From Thiovibrio frasassiensis (GTDB taxonomy: Bacteria; Desulfobacterota; Desulfobulbia; Desulfobulbales; Desulfurivibrionaceae), in NCBI RefSeq assembly GCF_029607905.1, contig NZ_JAPHEH010000001.1, positions 2,075,530 through 2,139,529 of the forward strand: DNA of 64,000 nt, read 5' to 3'. Position 1 is the stretch's first letter. Each line of letters begins with the position of its first letter. Below the pieces are notes generated by a model that did no database searches, had not been told where the DNA came from, and saw only the letters and a list, made by a program, of their open reading frames with translations. A program made the position numbers and the translations under genes. Below are positions 52,015-60,578 of this stretch, one piece after another.

Positions 52015-53691
52015 ATGCTGAAGGAACTTATCATCACCAATCTTGCCCTCATCGAGAAACTGCATGTTTCTTTTGCCGAAGGGCTGACGGTTCTTACCGG
52101 CGAGACCGGCGCCGGGAAATCCATCATCTTGCAGGCCATCCATCTGCTCGAGGGGGGAAAGGCCGCGGCCACCTGGATAAGAGGCGGGGCGGAGACGGCA
52201 ACGGTGGAAGCCCTGTTTGAACTGAACCCCCAGCATGAGATCATTCTGGAGAAGCTGGCCGAGATGGGATATGACCCCGAACCCGAGCTGGTGGTCAAGC
52301 GGGTTGTTTCCTTGAAGGGGGCGAGCCGTTATTTCATGAACGGGAGTCTTGCCACGGCCAAGGCGGTGGGTGAGGTGATGGAAAATCTGCTCAGCGTCGC
52401 CAGTCAACATGATCATCAGCAACTCTTGCAGCCCCGCAGTCATCTTGATTGTATTGACGCGGTTGGCGGCCTCTGGCCGCAGCGGCTCGTCGTTGCCCAG
52501 TTTTATGACAAATGGCAGGAGTGCAAGCATCTCCATCAGGCGCTCGTGGCAAAGGAACGGGATAAGGAGCAGCGCCGGGATTTTCTCGCCTTTCAGGTCG
52601 GGGAGATTGAAGAGGCCGGACCCAGCCCTGGCGAAGATGCAGCCCTGATTCTTGAGCGTGACCGGCTGCGTGCCTCCGACGACCTGATCGGTCTGGGGAA
52701 GAAAAGCTGGCATCTTTTGGCCGATGCGGTCAATACCCCGCTTTCGGCGGTGCGTAAAAACCTGGCTCAGATGGCCGCCTTTGACCCGGGCCTTGCCGGG
52801 CTTGCCGAAGAGGTGGCCGGGAATTGTTTTCAGCTGGAAGACCATGTCCTTGCCATCCGCAACTATGTGGAGACCCTTGCCAGTGATCCGGCGCGTCTCG
52901 ATGTGGTTACGGCCCGTCTTGATCTGTTGCAGCGGCTCAAAAGAAAATATGGCGGGGAATTGGACGCGGTCATCGTTTTCGGGCGCGAGGCCAGGCAGGA
53001 ACTTGCGGAAATCGAGGCGCTGGATGAACGGCTGGCTGCCTTGGAGAAAGAAATGCGTGGGCACGAAGCCGACCTGCGCGAGGCGGCGGCGTTGCTGTCC
53101 CAGTCACGTCAGGCTGCGGCTCAGGAGTTGGCCGGTAAGATTCGTGCTGCTCTTGCCGCGCTCTGCTTTGAACAGGCGGTTTTCGAGATCTGTTTTAAAG
53201 GAGAGCCCGGGCAGCAGTTGGGCAGCATCTCCCGGTTGGGCTGGGATCGTCCGGAATTCATGTTTTCCGCCAATCAGGGCGAGGAGCCCAAGCCCTTGGC
53301 CAAGGTTGCCTCGGGCGGCGAATTGTCGCGCTTGATGTTGGCCTTGAAGACCCTTCTGGCCCAGAAGGATCAAGTGGATACGGTTATCTTCGATGAGATC
53401 GATGCCGGAATCAGCGGCAAGGCGGCAGAGGCGGTGGCCAGGAAAATCCGGGAGCTGTCAGCCCATCATCAGGTTTTTTGCATTACCCATCTCCCGCAGA
53501 TTGCCTCCCTGGCTGACGAGCATTTTCTGGTGCAAAAATCCGTGGTAGATGCACGGACCCAAACCACCATTATCCCGCTGGCCGTTGAAAAACGAGAGCA
53601 GGAACTTGCCAGGATGCTCGATGGAGACTCGGTCAGCGAGCAGACCCTCGCCTATGTGCGCACGCTCATGGAGCGGAAGGTTGCCTTGTGA
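52015..53691 (+). CDS. recN: DNA repair protein RecN
   Basis: A 558-residue SMC-like ATPase of double-strand break repair. It begins LKELIITNLALIEKLHVSFA with Walker A TGETGAGKSIILQAIHLL. Two coiled-coil arms (about 150-390) surround the centre. The C-terminal head has the SGGELSRLMLALKTL signature and the Walker B VDTVIFDEIDAGISG, then HHQVFCITHLPQIASLAD. Its stop overlaps the next gene by 4 bp (GTGA), so the two are translationally coupled. Confidence 0.95.
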   Translation: MLKELIITNLALIEKLHVSFAEGLTVLTGETGAGKSIILQAIHLLEGGKAAATWIRGGAETATVEALFELNPQHEIILEKLAEMGYDPEPELVVKRVVSLKGASRYFMNGSLATAKAVGEVMENLLSVASQHDHQQLLQPRSHLDCIDAVGGLWPQRLVVAQFYDKWQECKHLHQALVAKERDKEQRRDFLAFQVGEIEEAGPSPGEDAALILERDRLRASDDLIGLGKKSWHLLADAVNTPLSAVRKNLAQMAAFDPGLAGLAEEVAGNCFQLEDHVLAIRNYVETLASDPARLDVVTARLDLLQRLKRKYGGELDAVIVFGREARQELAEIEALDERLAALEKEMRGHEADLREAAALLSQSRQAAAQELAGKIRAALAALCFEQAVFEICFKGEPGQQLGSISRLGWDRPEFMFSANQGEEPKPLAKVASGGELSRLMLALKTLLAQKDQVDTVIFDEIDAGISGKAAEAVARKIRELSAHHQVFCITHLPQIASLADEHFLVQKSVVDARTQTTIIPLAVEKREQELARMLDGDSVSEQTLAYVRTLMERKVAL

Positions 53692-54689
53692 CCTGTGCCC
53701 TGGCTCTTTTTTCCGGCGGTCTGGACAGTATCCTTGCCTGTCGCGTGGTGGCGGAGCAGGGGATTACGGTGCTGGCGGTCAAGTTTGTTACTCCCTTTTT
53801 TGGCTATGAGCTGCTCGCCGAGGAGCAGGAATATGCGGAAAAGGTTCGAGAGCTTTACGGGATTGATGTTGTCCTCCATGACCTGAGCGAACCCTATTTT
53901 GCCATGCTGCGCAACCCTCCCCATGGATACGGGAAAAATTTCAACCCCTGCATTGATTGCAAGATCCTCCTGCTCCGGGAGGCAAAAAGATTGATGGCGA
54001 AATATTCCGCCTCTTTTTTGATTACCGGGGAGGTTATCGGCCAGCGACCAATGTCCCAGCGCCGTGATACCCTGCGGGTGATTGAGCGGGACAGTGGTTG
54101 CACCGGCATCCTTCTGCGCCCGTTGTGCGCCAAAACGCAGGAACCGACTTTTGCCGAGCGCGAGGGGTTGGTGGATCGGGAACGGCTTCTGGATTTCAGC
54201 GGCAGGGGGCGGCAGCCGCAGATGCAGCTGGCTGAAGAGTTCGGCCTCCGGGACTATCCCCGTCCTGCCGGAGGCTGTGTCCTTACCGAGTCGGACCAAG
54301 CAAAACGGATTGCCTGGTATTACGGGCACTATCCCACGGTCAGGCTGAATGACATCCGGATTCTCCTTTTTGGCCGGCATTTTCAGCTGCCGCATGGGGG
54401 ATGGCTTGTCCTGGGGCGCGATGCGGCTGAGAATGCGCGACTTGAGGAGCTCCATGATCCGGGCGATTATCTTGTTTATATGCCGGAGCGCCCCGGGCCG
54501 ATGGGGGTCTTGCATGATGCCGGGCACCCGGATGATCTTGCCGCGGCAGCCGGGTTGGTGGTTCGCTTCGGGAAAAAAATGGATGCTGCCTCGGCTGCGG
54601 CGACGGTGTTGTTTGCTTGTGCTGGGGAAGAGCGGACTCTGGTGGCGGAGCCTCTTGCCGACCTAATCTTTCAGGAGTGGTCTCTGTAG
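53688..54689 (+). CDS. PP-loop ATPase, MnmA/ThiI-like tRNA-thiolation-type protein
   Basis: A 333-residue protein of the adenine-nucleotide alpha-hydrolase (PP-loop) superfamily. LFSGGLDSILACRVV (residues 7-21) is the ATP-binding loop. KNFNPCIDCKILLLREAKRL carries a CxxC pair like MnmA/DUF814 relatives, and ITGEVIGQRPMSQR is the family's active-site turn. The second half, with GGCVLTES and RILLFGRHFQLPHGGWLVLG, resembles the DUF814/NFACT-R RNA-binding module. It probably acts on tRNA or thio-modification, but the exact substrate is unknown. Starts with GTG overlapping the recN stop. Confidence 0.7.
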   Translation: MTCALALFSGGLDSILACRVVAEQGITVLAVKFVTPFFGYELLAEEQEYAEKVRELYGIDVVLHDLSEPYFAMLRNPPHGYGKNFNPCIDCKILLLREAKRLMAKYSASFLITGEVIGQRPMSQRRDTLRVIERDSGCTGILLRPLCAKTQEPTFAEREGLVDRERLLDFSGRGRQPQMQLAEEFGLRDYPRPAGGCVLTESDQAKRIAWYYGHYPTVRLNDIRILLFGRHFQLPHGGWLVLGRDAAENARLEELHDPGDYLVYMPERPGPMGVLHDAGHPDDLAAAAGLVVRFGKKMDAASAAATVLFACAGEERTLVAEPLADLIFQEWSL

Positions 54690-54700
54690 GCGGAGGGAGG

Positions 54701-56071
54701 TTAGGTCAGGCCGTACTTGTGCATCTTGCTGAGCAGGGTTTTTCGGGTGATATTCAGGCGGCGGGAGGCTTCACTTTTGTTGCCGCCTGTCTCCGCCAGG
54801 ATGTTTTTGATTACCAGTTGTTCCGCTTCTTCAAGCGATCCAGGAGGAGCTGCGGCAGAGGCCTCTGCGGTGTCGTTGTTCGTGGTGAAACGCCGCACCG
54901 GGATGGGCAGGGACTCCTCATCGAGGTAGTCGCCGCGCATGAGGATGATCCCCCGTTCGATGGCGTTTTCAAGTTCCCGCACATTTCCGGGCCATGGGTA
55001 GTTGATAAGCAGCGCCATGCAGCGTGGCGTAATGCCCGCAACCTGGCGGTTGTTTTTCTTGGCAAATTTTTCCACGAAGTGTTCGGCCAGGATCGGGATA
55101 TCCTCTCGGCGCTCTTTGAGCGGGGGAACGTGCAGGGGGACCACGTTGAGCCTGTAGTAGAGATCTTCCCGGAACTCACCCCGTGCGACCTCTTCCTCCA
55201 GGTTTCGGTTGCTGGCCGCCAAAACGCGCACATCAACCCCAAGGGTTTCCTGCCCCCCAACCCGCTGGACCTCGTGTTCCTGTAAGACGCGCAGCAGTTT
55301 TGCCTGCATGCCCGGGGAGGTTTCGCTTATTTCGTCAAGAAAGATGGTGCCGCCATTGGCCTGGACGAATTTCCCCTCCCGGCGGCGATCTGCCCCGGTA
55401 AAGGCGCCTTTTTCATGCCCGAACAGTTCCGATTCGAGAAGATTCTCAACAAGAGCCGCACAGTTGACCTTGATGAAGGGGCCATTTTTTCTGGCGCTGT
55501 TGTGGTGCAGGGCCGCAGCGATCAACTCCTTGCCCGTGCCCGATTCTCCGGAAATAAGTACGGTTGCTTCGCTTGGCGCGACGTAGGAGACCATTTCGAG
55601 AAGTTCGCGCATCGGTGCGGAGTTGCCGATAATGCCCCCGGTCTCCATGCTCAGGGAGTTATTTTTTGGGGAAGCATTCTTGTTTTCCTGAACCTGGCGA
55701 TGGTCCAAGGCACGGGCCATGGTGAGCTTGAGGCGGTCAAAGTCAAGGGGCTTGGTCAGGTAGTCGTGGGCTCCGATCTTGATGGCCTCAACGGCGGCAT
55801 CCACCGAAGAGTATGCGGTCATAATGATCACGGGAATGGCCGGGTTGTATGCATGGATGCGCCGCAGAGCTTCTATGCCATCCAGCTTGGTCATGCGGAC
55901 ATCCATGAGAATGGCATCAAAAGGCGTGCTGTGCACCGCCTCGATGGCGGTTGTGCCGTCATCCGCTTCTTCAGTCTGCCAGCCCCATTGCTTCAGCATG
56001 GTTTTCAGCATGATGCGGTGGGTTTTGTCGTCATCGACGACGAGAATGGAAACCGGGTGGTTTTTTTTCAT
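54701..56071 (-). CDS. Sigma-54-dependent NtrC-family response regulator
   Basis: A 456-residue activator. Receiver domain (ILVVDDDKTHRIMLK, phospho-Asp in PFDAILMDVRMTKLDG, K in DYLTKPLDF), AAA+ domain with GESGTGKELIAAALHH, the sigma-54 contact loop EKGAFTGADRRREGKF, FLDEISETSPGMQAKLLRVL and LAASNRNLEEEV, then a Fis-type HTH (LAETGGNKSEASRRLNITRK). All residues needed for sigma-54 activation are present. No histidine kinase lies next to it, so its partner and targets are unknown. Confidence 0.95.
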   Translation of the reverse strand: MKKNHPVSILVVDDDKTHRIMLKTMLKQWGWQTEEADDGTTAIEAVHSTPFDAILMDVRMTKLDGIEALRRIHAYNPAIPVIIMTAYSSVDAAVEAIKIGAHDYLTKPLDFDRLKLTMARALDHRQVQENKNASPKNNSLSMETGGIIGNSAPMRELLEMVSYVAPSEATVLISGESGTGKELIAAALHHNSARKNGPFIKVNCAALVENLLESELFGHEKGAFTGADRRREGKFVQANGGTIFLDEISETSPGMQAKLLRVLQEHEVQRVGGQETLGVDVRVLAASNRNLEEEVARGEFREDLYYRLNVVPLHVPPLKERREDIPILAEHFVEKFAKKNNRQVAGITPRCMALLINYPWPGNVRELENAIERGIILMRGDYLDEESLPIPVRRFTTNNDTAEASAAAPPGSLEEAEQLVIKNILAETGGNKSEASRRLNITRKTLLSKMHKYGLT

Positions 56072-56132
56072 TGCTGCCAGTTGACCTGGGGCGAATTTTT
56101 AGGTTTTTTGCCGATTGGTAAATGGGAAGAGC

Positions 56133-56161
56133 TTGACACTTGCGGGTAAAGTTGATAGATG
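56133..56161 (+). promoter_or_regulatory. Predicted promoter of tRNA-Thr
   Basis: TTGACA is followed after exactly 17 bp by TAGATG, a weak -10. This is the only clear -35 box upstream of the tRNA. A TATAAT-like string abuts the mature 5' end and is too close to serve. Confidence 0.4.
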
Positions 56162-56212
56162 CAAAGCATCATTTATGAATACGAAATATATCGTTATTCT
56201 GCAAGATATAAT

Positions 56213-56288
<76 letters not shown>

Positions 56289-56297
56289 GTAAATGTA

Positions 56298-56331
56298 AAG
56301 GCTTGCGGAGTTATCCGTAAGCCTTTTTTTT
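56298..56331 (+). terminator. Intrinsic terminator after tRNA-Thr
   Basis: A 12-bp stem (AAGGCTTGCGGA/TCCGTAAGCCTT, one G-U) with a 4-base loop is followed by eight T. Confidence 0.9.
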
Positions 56332-56366
56332 CTTCCAATTAAATCCCCAGAAAATAACTAAAAAAA

Positions 56367-56389
56367 AAGCCCCGCCGAAGCGGGGCTTT
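56367..56389 (-). terminator. Intrinsic terminator after the cold-shock genes
   Basis: GCCCCGC-TTCG-GCGGGGC on the minus strand, followed by a long T run (plus-strand A run at 56361-56368), lies about 20 bp after the first csp stop. Confidence 0.88.
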
Positions 56390-56409
56390 AAAACATCATT
56401 CAACTGATC

Positions 56410-56610
56410 TTAGAGTTGAACAACATTGGCTGCAGAGGGACCCTTGGGACCGTCGACTACGTCGAAGGTAACGCGTGCGCCTTCCTGCAAAGATTTGAAG
56501 CCCTGAGCCTGAATCGCGGAATGATGTACGAATACATCCTTGCCGCCGTCCTGCTCAATAAAACCAAAACCCTTCGAATCATTAAACCATTTAACTGTGC
56601 CTTCTGCCAT
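56410..56610 (-). CDS. Cold-shock RNA chaperone (CspA family), copy 1
   Basis: A 66-residue CSD protein with the two RNP motifs KGFGFIEQD and VFVHHSAI, so it binds single-stranded RNA and melts secondary structure. [20 protein letters not shown] is the standard start. It differs from copy 2 only in the last residue (…NVVQL versus …NVVQQ). It is the last gene of the rhlE-csp-csp run. Its 5' UTR has a GGTTC/GAACC hairpin close to the ribosome site. Confidence 0.97.
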   Translation of the reverse strand: MAEGTVKWFNDSKGFGFIEQDGGKDVFVHHSAIQAQGFKSLQEGARVTFDVVDGPKGPSAANVVQL

Positions 56611-56717
56611 CTTGTACTACTCCTTTGAACTCGGTTCCACGTAAGAACCACTTTGTTATAAAGCCGAAATACCGTTTGATATCCCGACTGGAGGTTTGGT
56701 TGCCCAAACCTGAGGTT

Positions 56718-56918
56718 TTACTGTTGTACTACGTTTGCTGCGGAGGGACCCTTGGGACCGTCGACTACGTCGAAGGTAACCCGTGCGCCTTCCTGCAAAG
56801 ATTTAAAACCCTGAGCCTGAATCGCGGAATGATGTACGAATACATCCTTGCCGCCGTCCTGCTCAATAAAACCGAAACCCTTCGAATCATTAAACCATTT
56901 AACTGTGCCTTCTGCCAT
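56718..56918 (-). CDS. Cold-shock RNA chaperone (CspA family), copy 2
   Basis: A 66-residue CSD protein, 65 of 66 identical to copy 1 (308 bp away), with the same KGFGFIEQD and [11 protein letters not shown]-binding motifs. It follows rhlE by about 100 bp. The matching DNA outside the reading frame shows a recent duplication of the whole cassette. Confidence 0.97.
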   Translation of the reverse strand: MAEGTVKWFNDSKGFGFIEQDGGKDVFVHHSAIQAQGFKSLQEGARVTFDVVDGPKGPSAANVVQQ

Positions 56919-57021
56919 CTTGTACTACTCCTTTGAACTCGGTTCCACGTAGGAACCACTTTGTTATAAAGCCGAGCTATCGTTTGATCTCACGGCTGGT
57001 GGTTTGGTTGCCCAAACCGGT

Positions 57022-58284
57022 TTACTGTCGTTGAGCGGGAACCGGGATGCCAAAATCAAAGGACGAGGCCCTGGCGCGCTTGTTTCTCCCCGATCCAGCA
57101 GGGGTAGGTTTTTTTCTCATCGGCATTTGACGCCGATACTTGATTGGTTCGTCACGGTCCTGAACGTCGGCAACAAAACCAACGATGCTCTTAAGGACCA
57201 TCTTTTTGCCCAGAGTGCGCTCGATGGCCTGGATCATCTTGCCATCTTCTCCGGCAGCCAAGGTAAGGGCTTCGCCGGTTCGGGTGGCACGGCCGGTGCG
57301 ACCAGTGCGATGCGTATATGCTTCGACCGTGTCCGGGACATCATAGTTGATAACATGAGAAATGCCGGAGACGTCAATCCCGCGGGCAGCGATGTCTGTG
57401 GCAACCAGAACCTTGAAGGTTCCGTTCTTGAAGCCATCCAGGGCCTGTTGGCGTTTCTGTTGGGACAAGTTGCCCTGGAGAGAGGTTGCACTGTAGCCGG
57501 ATTTCTCCAAGGCCAGAGCAAGGCTTTTCGCCTTGTGTTTGGTCTTGGTGAAAATCAGAGTGGTGGCCATCTCTTCCTGGGCCATGATGCTTTTCAGTAA
57601 GGAGGTTTTATTCTCTTTTGCGACCTGGAAGAGCACATGGGAGATGGTCGTCACGGCCTGGGTGTGATTGATCTGGACAGTCGCCGGGTTATTCAGGATA
57701 TCTTCGGCCAAGTGACGAATTTCCGCAGGCATGGTGGCGGAAAAGACCAGGTTCTGACGCTGGGTCGGCAGATGCTTGATGATCCGTTTGATATCCGGCA
57801 AAAAGCCCTTGTCAAACATATGGTCGGCTTCGTCGAGAACCAGAATCTCAACCTCACGGAGGTTGATGGCTTTGTCATTCAAGTGATCAAGCAACCGTCC
57901 GGGACAGGCAACGATGATCTCCGCGCCTTCTCTGATCTTTTTGATCTGGCCAGGCTTGCCGACGCCGCCATAGACGACAACACTGCGGAGTCTGGTCTGG
58001 CCGGCCATTTTGCCGATATTTTCGTGGATCTGTTCAGCAAGCTCCCTGGTGGGAGCAACGATAAGGGCGCGTACTTTTTTACGGGGTCCGTCCTGGAGAC
58101 GTTGCAAAAGCGGAAGCACAAAGGCGGCGGTTTTGCCGGTGCCTGTCTGGGCGAGGCCCAGCATATCGCGGCCAGCGAGAATGGGAGGCATGGCCTCGCG
58201 CTGGATGGGGGTTGGGGAAGTATAACCGCAGGCTTTTATGCCGGCAATTATTTGGGGGTGGAACTGAAACTCATCAAAACTCAT
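57022..58284 (-). CDS. DEAD-box RNA helicase, RhlE-like
   Basis: A 420-residue RNA helicase. Q motif FDEFQFHPQIIAGIKACGY and PTPIQREAMPPILAGRDM; Walker A AQTGTGKTAAF; PTRELAEQI; DEAD box VLDEADHMFD; SAT motif FSATMP; ARGIDVSGI and HRTGRTGRA. The C-terminal tail is basic (RRQMPMRKKPTPAGSGRNKR), typical of RhlE. It stands before two csp genes, forming a cold-adaptation set that would unwind cold-stabilised RNA. Confidence 0.94.
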   Translation of the reverse strand: MSFDEFQFHPQIIAGIKACGYTSPTPIQREAMPPILAGRDMLGLAQTGTGKTAAFVLPLLQRLQDGPRKKVRALIVAPTRELAEQIHENIGKMAGQTRLRSVVVYGGVGKPGQIKKIREGAEIIVACPGRLLDHLNDKAINLREVEILVLDEADHMFDKGFLPDIKRIIKHLPTQRQNLVFSATMPAEIRHLAEDILNNPATVQINHTQAVTTISHVLFQVAKENKTSLLKSIMAQEEMATTLIFTKTKHKAKSLALALEKSGYSATSLQGNLSQQKRQQALDGFKNGTFKVLVATDIAARGIDVSGISHVINYDVPDTVEAYTHRTGRTGRATRTGEALTLAAGEDGKMIQAIERTLGKKMVLKSIVGFVADVQDRDEPIKYRRQMPMRKKPTPAGSGRNKRARASSFDFGIPVPAQRQ

Positions 58285-58905
58285 TAGAACTCCTTTGTTC
58301 GAGTGGCAATGCGGCGTAATGGGATAAAGGGGAGCTGCATTGCGTAAACGGTGTCTTTTGTGAAAGCACCAAGATATTTTTTAATAGTGTGATAGGCATG
58401 CTGGAAGGTGTCAGGGACGGAACTTGAGTGAGTCAATGGTGGGTAAAATCAACAATGTTTCCGTCCGGGGGATATTCCGCTCAATTTTCTGTATTGTTAA
58501 CGAAGTATGTGGTCGACAGAAACTTTGCGGGAGACTGACGAAGCAGGGAGGAAATAACACAGCTGGATGGATATCATAAAGAGGTATTACTTCTATTAAA
58601 ATTCATATTCGTTATGTCAACATACTCTGCCTTTTCTCTTTGTGCAAGCAAATAAATGCAAGGCGGAAGGAAAAACGGAAAAAATAATGGAGGCTGGGCA
58701 GGAAACAGTAGGTGGGTATGGGCAAGAGAGGGAAATAAAGGTGTGGGGTTGGAGGGTTTCTTTAAGTATAGTTGTATAGTTGAACATCATGCTGCGTTTC
58801 TTTGGGGGATGGTTTTGCTGACAGTGGATATTCTGGGGCAAGGGATTGCTTGGTGCAACGCATGGCGCAAAAGATGAAAAACAAGACGGGAGATGAAGTA
58901 GTCGA
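58285..58905. other. Intergenic region between rhlE and the BON lipoprotein gene
   Basis: About 620 bp between divergent genes. I find no convincing reading frame, tRNA or terminator; a small basic frame at 58656-58877 lacks a ribosome site. It should hold both promoters and probably a long rhlE leader, as cold-shock mRNAs often have long 5' UTRs. Confidence 0.4.
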
Positions 58906-59484
58906 ATGAAAACACTGAATTTTTTTGTCGGGATGGCCTGTTATGGATGTGTCTTGGTCAGTTTTGGCTGTTCCGCCGCCGTTGTGGGCGGAACAGCAGC
59001 AGGCGGCTACGCCGTGGGCTCGGACGAGCGGTCTACCGGGACGATGGTCGATGATGGTGCGATCACTGCCAAGGTCAAAACAGAACTCATTGGCGATAAA
59101 AACGTCAAGGCCCGGAATATCGATGTTGATACCGTCTCGGGGGTGGTGGTCCTTTCCGGTTATGTCGATTCGCAACATGAGTCGAACCGGGCGGCGTTCT
59201 TGGCTAAATCGGTGTCTGGGGTTGTGCGGGTACGAAATGAACTCCAGGTCGGTTCCCGCACCCTTGGCCAGGGGTTTGACGATAAGGTGCTTGGCGCCAA
59301 GATCAAAGCCAGACTCGTGGAAGAGCCCGGGGTCAGATCGTTTAATGTCGATGTGGATGTCTATTCTGGTTCTGTTAGCGTTACCGGTACTGTTCCCAGT
59401 CAGGAACAGAAGCGGAAGGTGCTCAACCTGATTCGTTCCGTAGAGGGAGTCAAGGGAGTGGTCGACAACCTACAGGTTCACTGA
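58906..59484 (+). CDS. Outer-membrane lipoprotein with two BON domains (OsmY/DolP-like)
   Basis: A 192-residue lipoprotein: signal and lipobox LVSFGC (Cys22), a Gly/Ala-rich stretch (AAVVGGTAAGGYAVGSD), then BON 1 (about 48-115, AITAKVKTELIGDKNVKARN; VSGVVVLSGYVDSQHES) and BON 2 (about 122-190, VLGAKIKARLVEEPGVRS; GSVSVTGTVPSQEQK). BON proteins bind phospholipid surfaces and help envelope integrity, as DolP does in E. coli. The start has GGGAGATG ahead. Confidence 0.88.
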   Translation: MKTLNFFVGMACYGCVLVSFGCSAAVVGGTAAGGYAVGSDERSTGTMVDDGAITAKVKTELIGDKNVKARNIDVDTVSGVVVLSGYVDSQHESNRAAFLAKSVSGVVRVRNELQVGSRTLGQGFDDKVLGAKIKARLVEEPGVRSFNVDVDVYSGSVSVTGTVPSQEQKRKVLNLIRSVEGVKGVVDNLQVH

Positions 59485-59565
59485 GTTGTAGAAGATTTGT
59501 TCCGCTCGCCCACTGTTTTGCCGGAACAATGCTATTTTTTGTCAAGCTCAACAAGGTTCTCATCA

Positions 59566-60306
59566 ATGGCTATGTCTTGTGATCATCTCTGTGTCGTGCT
59601 CGTCGAGCCAAAAGGAGCTGGGAATATCGGCTCTGTGGCAAGGGTCATGAAAAATTTCGGCTTCGGTGAGTTGCGTTTGGTGCAGCCGCGGGCAAGCCAT
59701 CTCGGGGCGGAAGCCCGTAATATGGCGGTAACTGCCATCGATATCCTGGAACGGGCCAAGGTGTATGAAGATCTCGCTCTCGCTCTGGCCGACAGGAACC
59801 TTGCCCTGGGTACGACCCGTCGCTTCGGTAAATACCGCGAGGAACTGCTGTCTCCGGCAGAGGCGGGGACAACCGTTGCGACTTTGGCAAAAACTGCCAG
59901 GGCGGCATTGGTTTTCGGTCCTGAGGACACGGGGCTTAAAACCGAGGATCTGGATCTCTGCCAATACTGCGTGACCATCCCCACCCATCCCGAGCTGCCC
60001 TCCATGAATCTGGCCCAGGCTGTCGCGGTCTGTCTCTATGAAGCCTCCCTGCGGTTTGCCGCTCCTGTCGAGGACAAGGCCCGGGGCAAGCGGCCGGCCT
60101 TGGGGAAGAATCTGGAGGCCATGTTTGTCCAGATGCGTCAGGTGCTTCTTGAGGTGGGGTTTCTTAACCCGCAGAATCCGGAACATCTGCTCCGCGCTTT
60201 TCGACGGATGTTTGCCCGCCAGGGCTTGAGCGAACATGAGGTGCAGATTCTCCGCGGCCTCTGGGATAAAATTGCCTGGCTGCATCGGGGGAAAAATAGA
60301 TCCTGA
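59566..60306 (+). CDS. trmJ: tRNA (cytidine/uridine-2'-O-)-methyltransferase, TrmJ-like
   Basis: A SPOUT-class methyltransferase of 246 residues that methylates the 2'-O of position 32 in tRNA. Motifs: VLVEPKGAGNIGSVARVMKN, LRLVQPRASHLGAEARNMAV, VFGPEDTGLKTEDL and the knot SMNLAQAVAVCLYEASLRF. The C-terminal helical extension (RQVLLEVGFLNPQNPEHLLR, RMFARQGLSEHEVQILRGL) is the TrmJ-specific dimer region. I use ATG 59566; 59572 is also possible. It is followed by tRNA-His on the opposite strand. Confidence 0.92.
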   Translation: MAMSCDHLCVVLVEPKGAGNIGSVARVMKNFGFGELRLVQPRASHLGAEARNMAVTAIDILERAKVYEDLALALADRNLALGTTRRFGKYREELLSPAEAGTTVATLAKTARAALVFGPEDTGLKTEDLDLCQYCVTIPTHPELPSMNLAQAVAVCLYEASLRFAAPVEDKARGKRPALGKNLEAMFVQMRQVLLEVGFLNPQNPEHLLRAFRRMFARQGLSEHEVQILRGLWDKIAWLHRGKNRS

Positions 60307-60369
60307 AAGAGAAGAGCGATACACCCCGGATCGGTATAATCGTTCTGGCTCGGGGGGCTCTGGGGCAAT

Positions 60370-60400
60370 AAAAAAAGGGTTTCGCAATTATGCGAAACCC
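60370..60400 (-). terminator. Intrinsic terminator after tRNA-His
   Basis: On the minus strand GGGTTTCGCA-TAAT-TGCGAAACCC is followed by six T and ATT. It serves the leftward tRNA-His and lies just beyond the trmJ stop. Confidence 0.88.
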
Positions 60401-60412
60401 TTATCTCTTTCG

Positions 60413-60490
60413 TGGGGTGAGCGATGGGACTTGAACCCACGACCTCCGAGGCCACAACCCGGTGCTACCACCAGCTGAGCTACGCTCACC
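60413..60490 (-). tRNA. tRNA-His (anticodon GUG)
   Basis: A full cloverleaf on the minus strand: GTGAGCG acceptor pairs with CGCTCAC, preceded by an encoded G-1 that pairs with C73, the histidine identity element. CCA is encoded. The anticodon loop TTGTGGC has GUG (plus-strand complement at 60453-60455), and the T-loop is GGGTTCAAGTCCC. Confidence 0.96.
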
Positions 60491-60578
60491 ATATGGGGGA
60501 TATCCTCCCCGGAACCAACGCACCCTATATAATCAATCGTGTTCTCTTTCGCAAGGGCAAAGTCGGTTGTGGAGAGCC

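Larger units (their letters stand above)
56410..57018. repeat. Tandem duplication of a 308-bp csp cassette
   Basis: Two direct copies, 308 bp apart, each hold a csp reading frame, an AAAGGAGTAGTACAAG ribosome site, a 5'-UTR hairpin (56942-56957 in copy 2: GGTTCC/GGAACC) and, at the upstream end, a 7-bp hairpin with a GCAA tetraloop on the RNA strand (GGTTTGG/CCAAACC at 56693-56710 and 57001-57018). The UTRs are similar but not identical, so the duplication is older than the identity of the proteins alone suggests. Confidence 0.9.

Noticed and set aside
51973-53064. A 363-residue open frame antisense to recN
   Set aside because: It lies inside a well-supported recN gene, with no recognisable motif.
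58656-58877. A 73-residue frame between rhlE and the BON lipoprotein gene
   Set aside because: No ribosome site and Gly/Trp-rich low-complexity composition.
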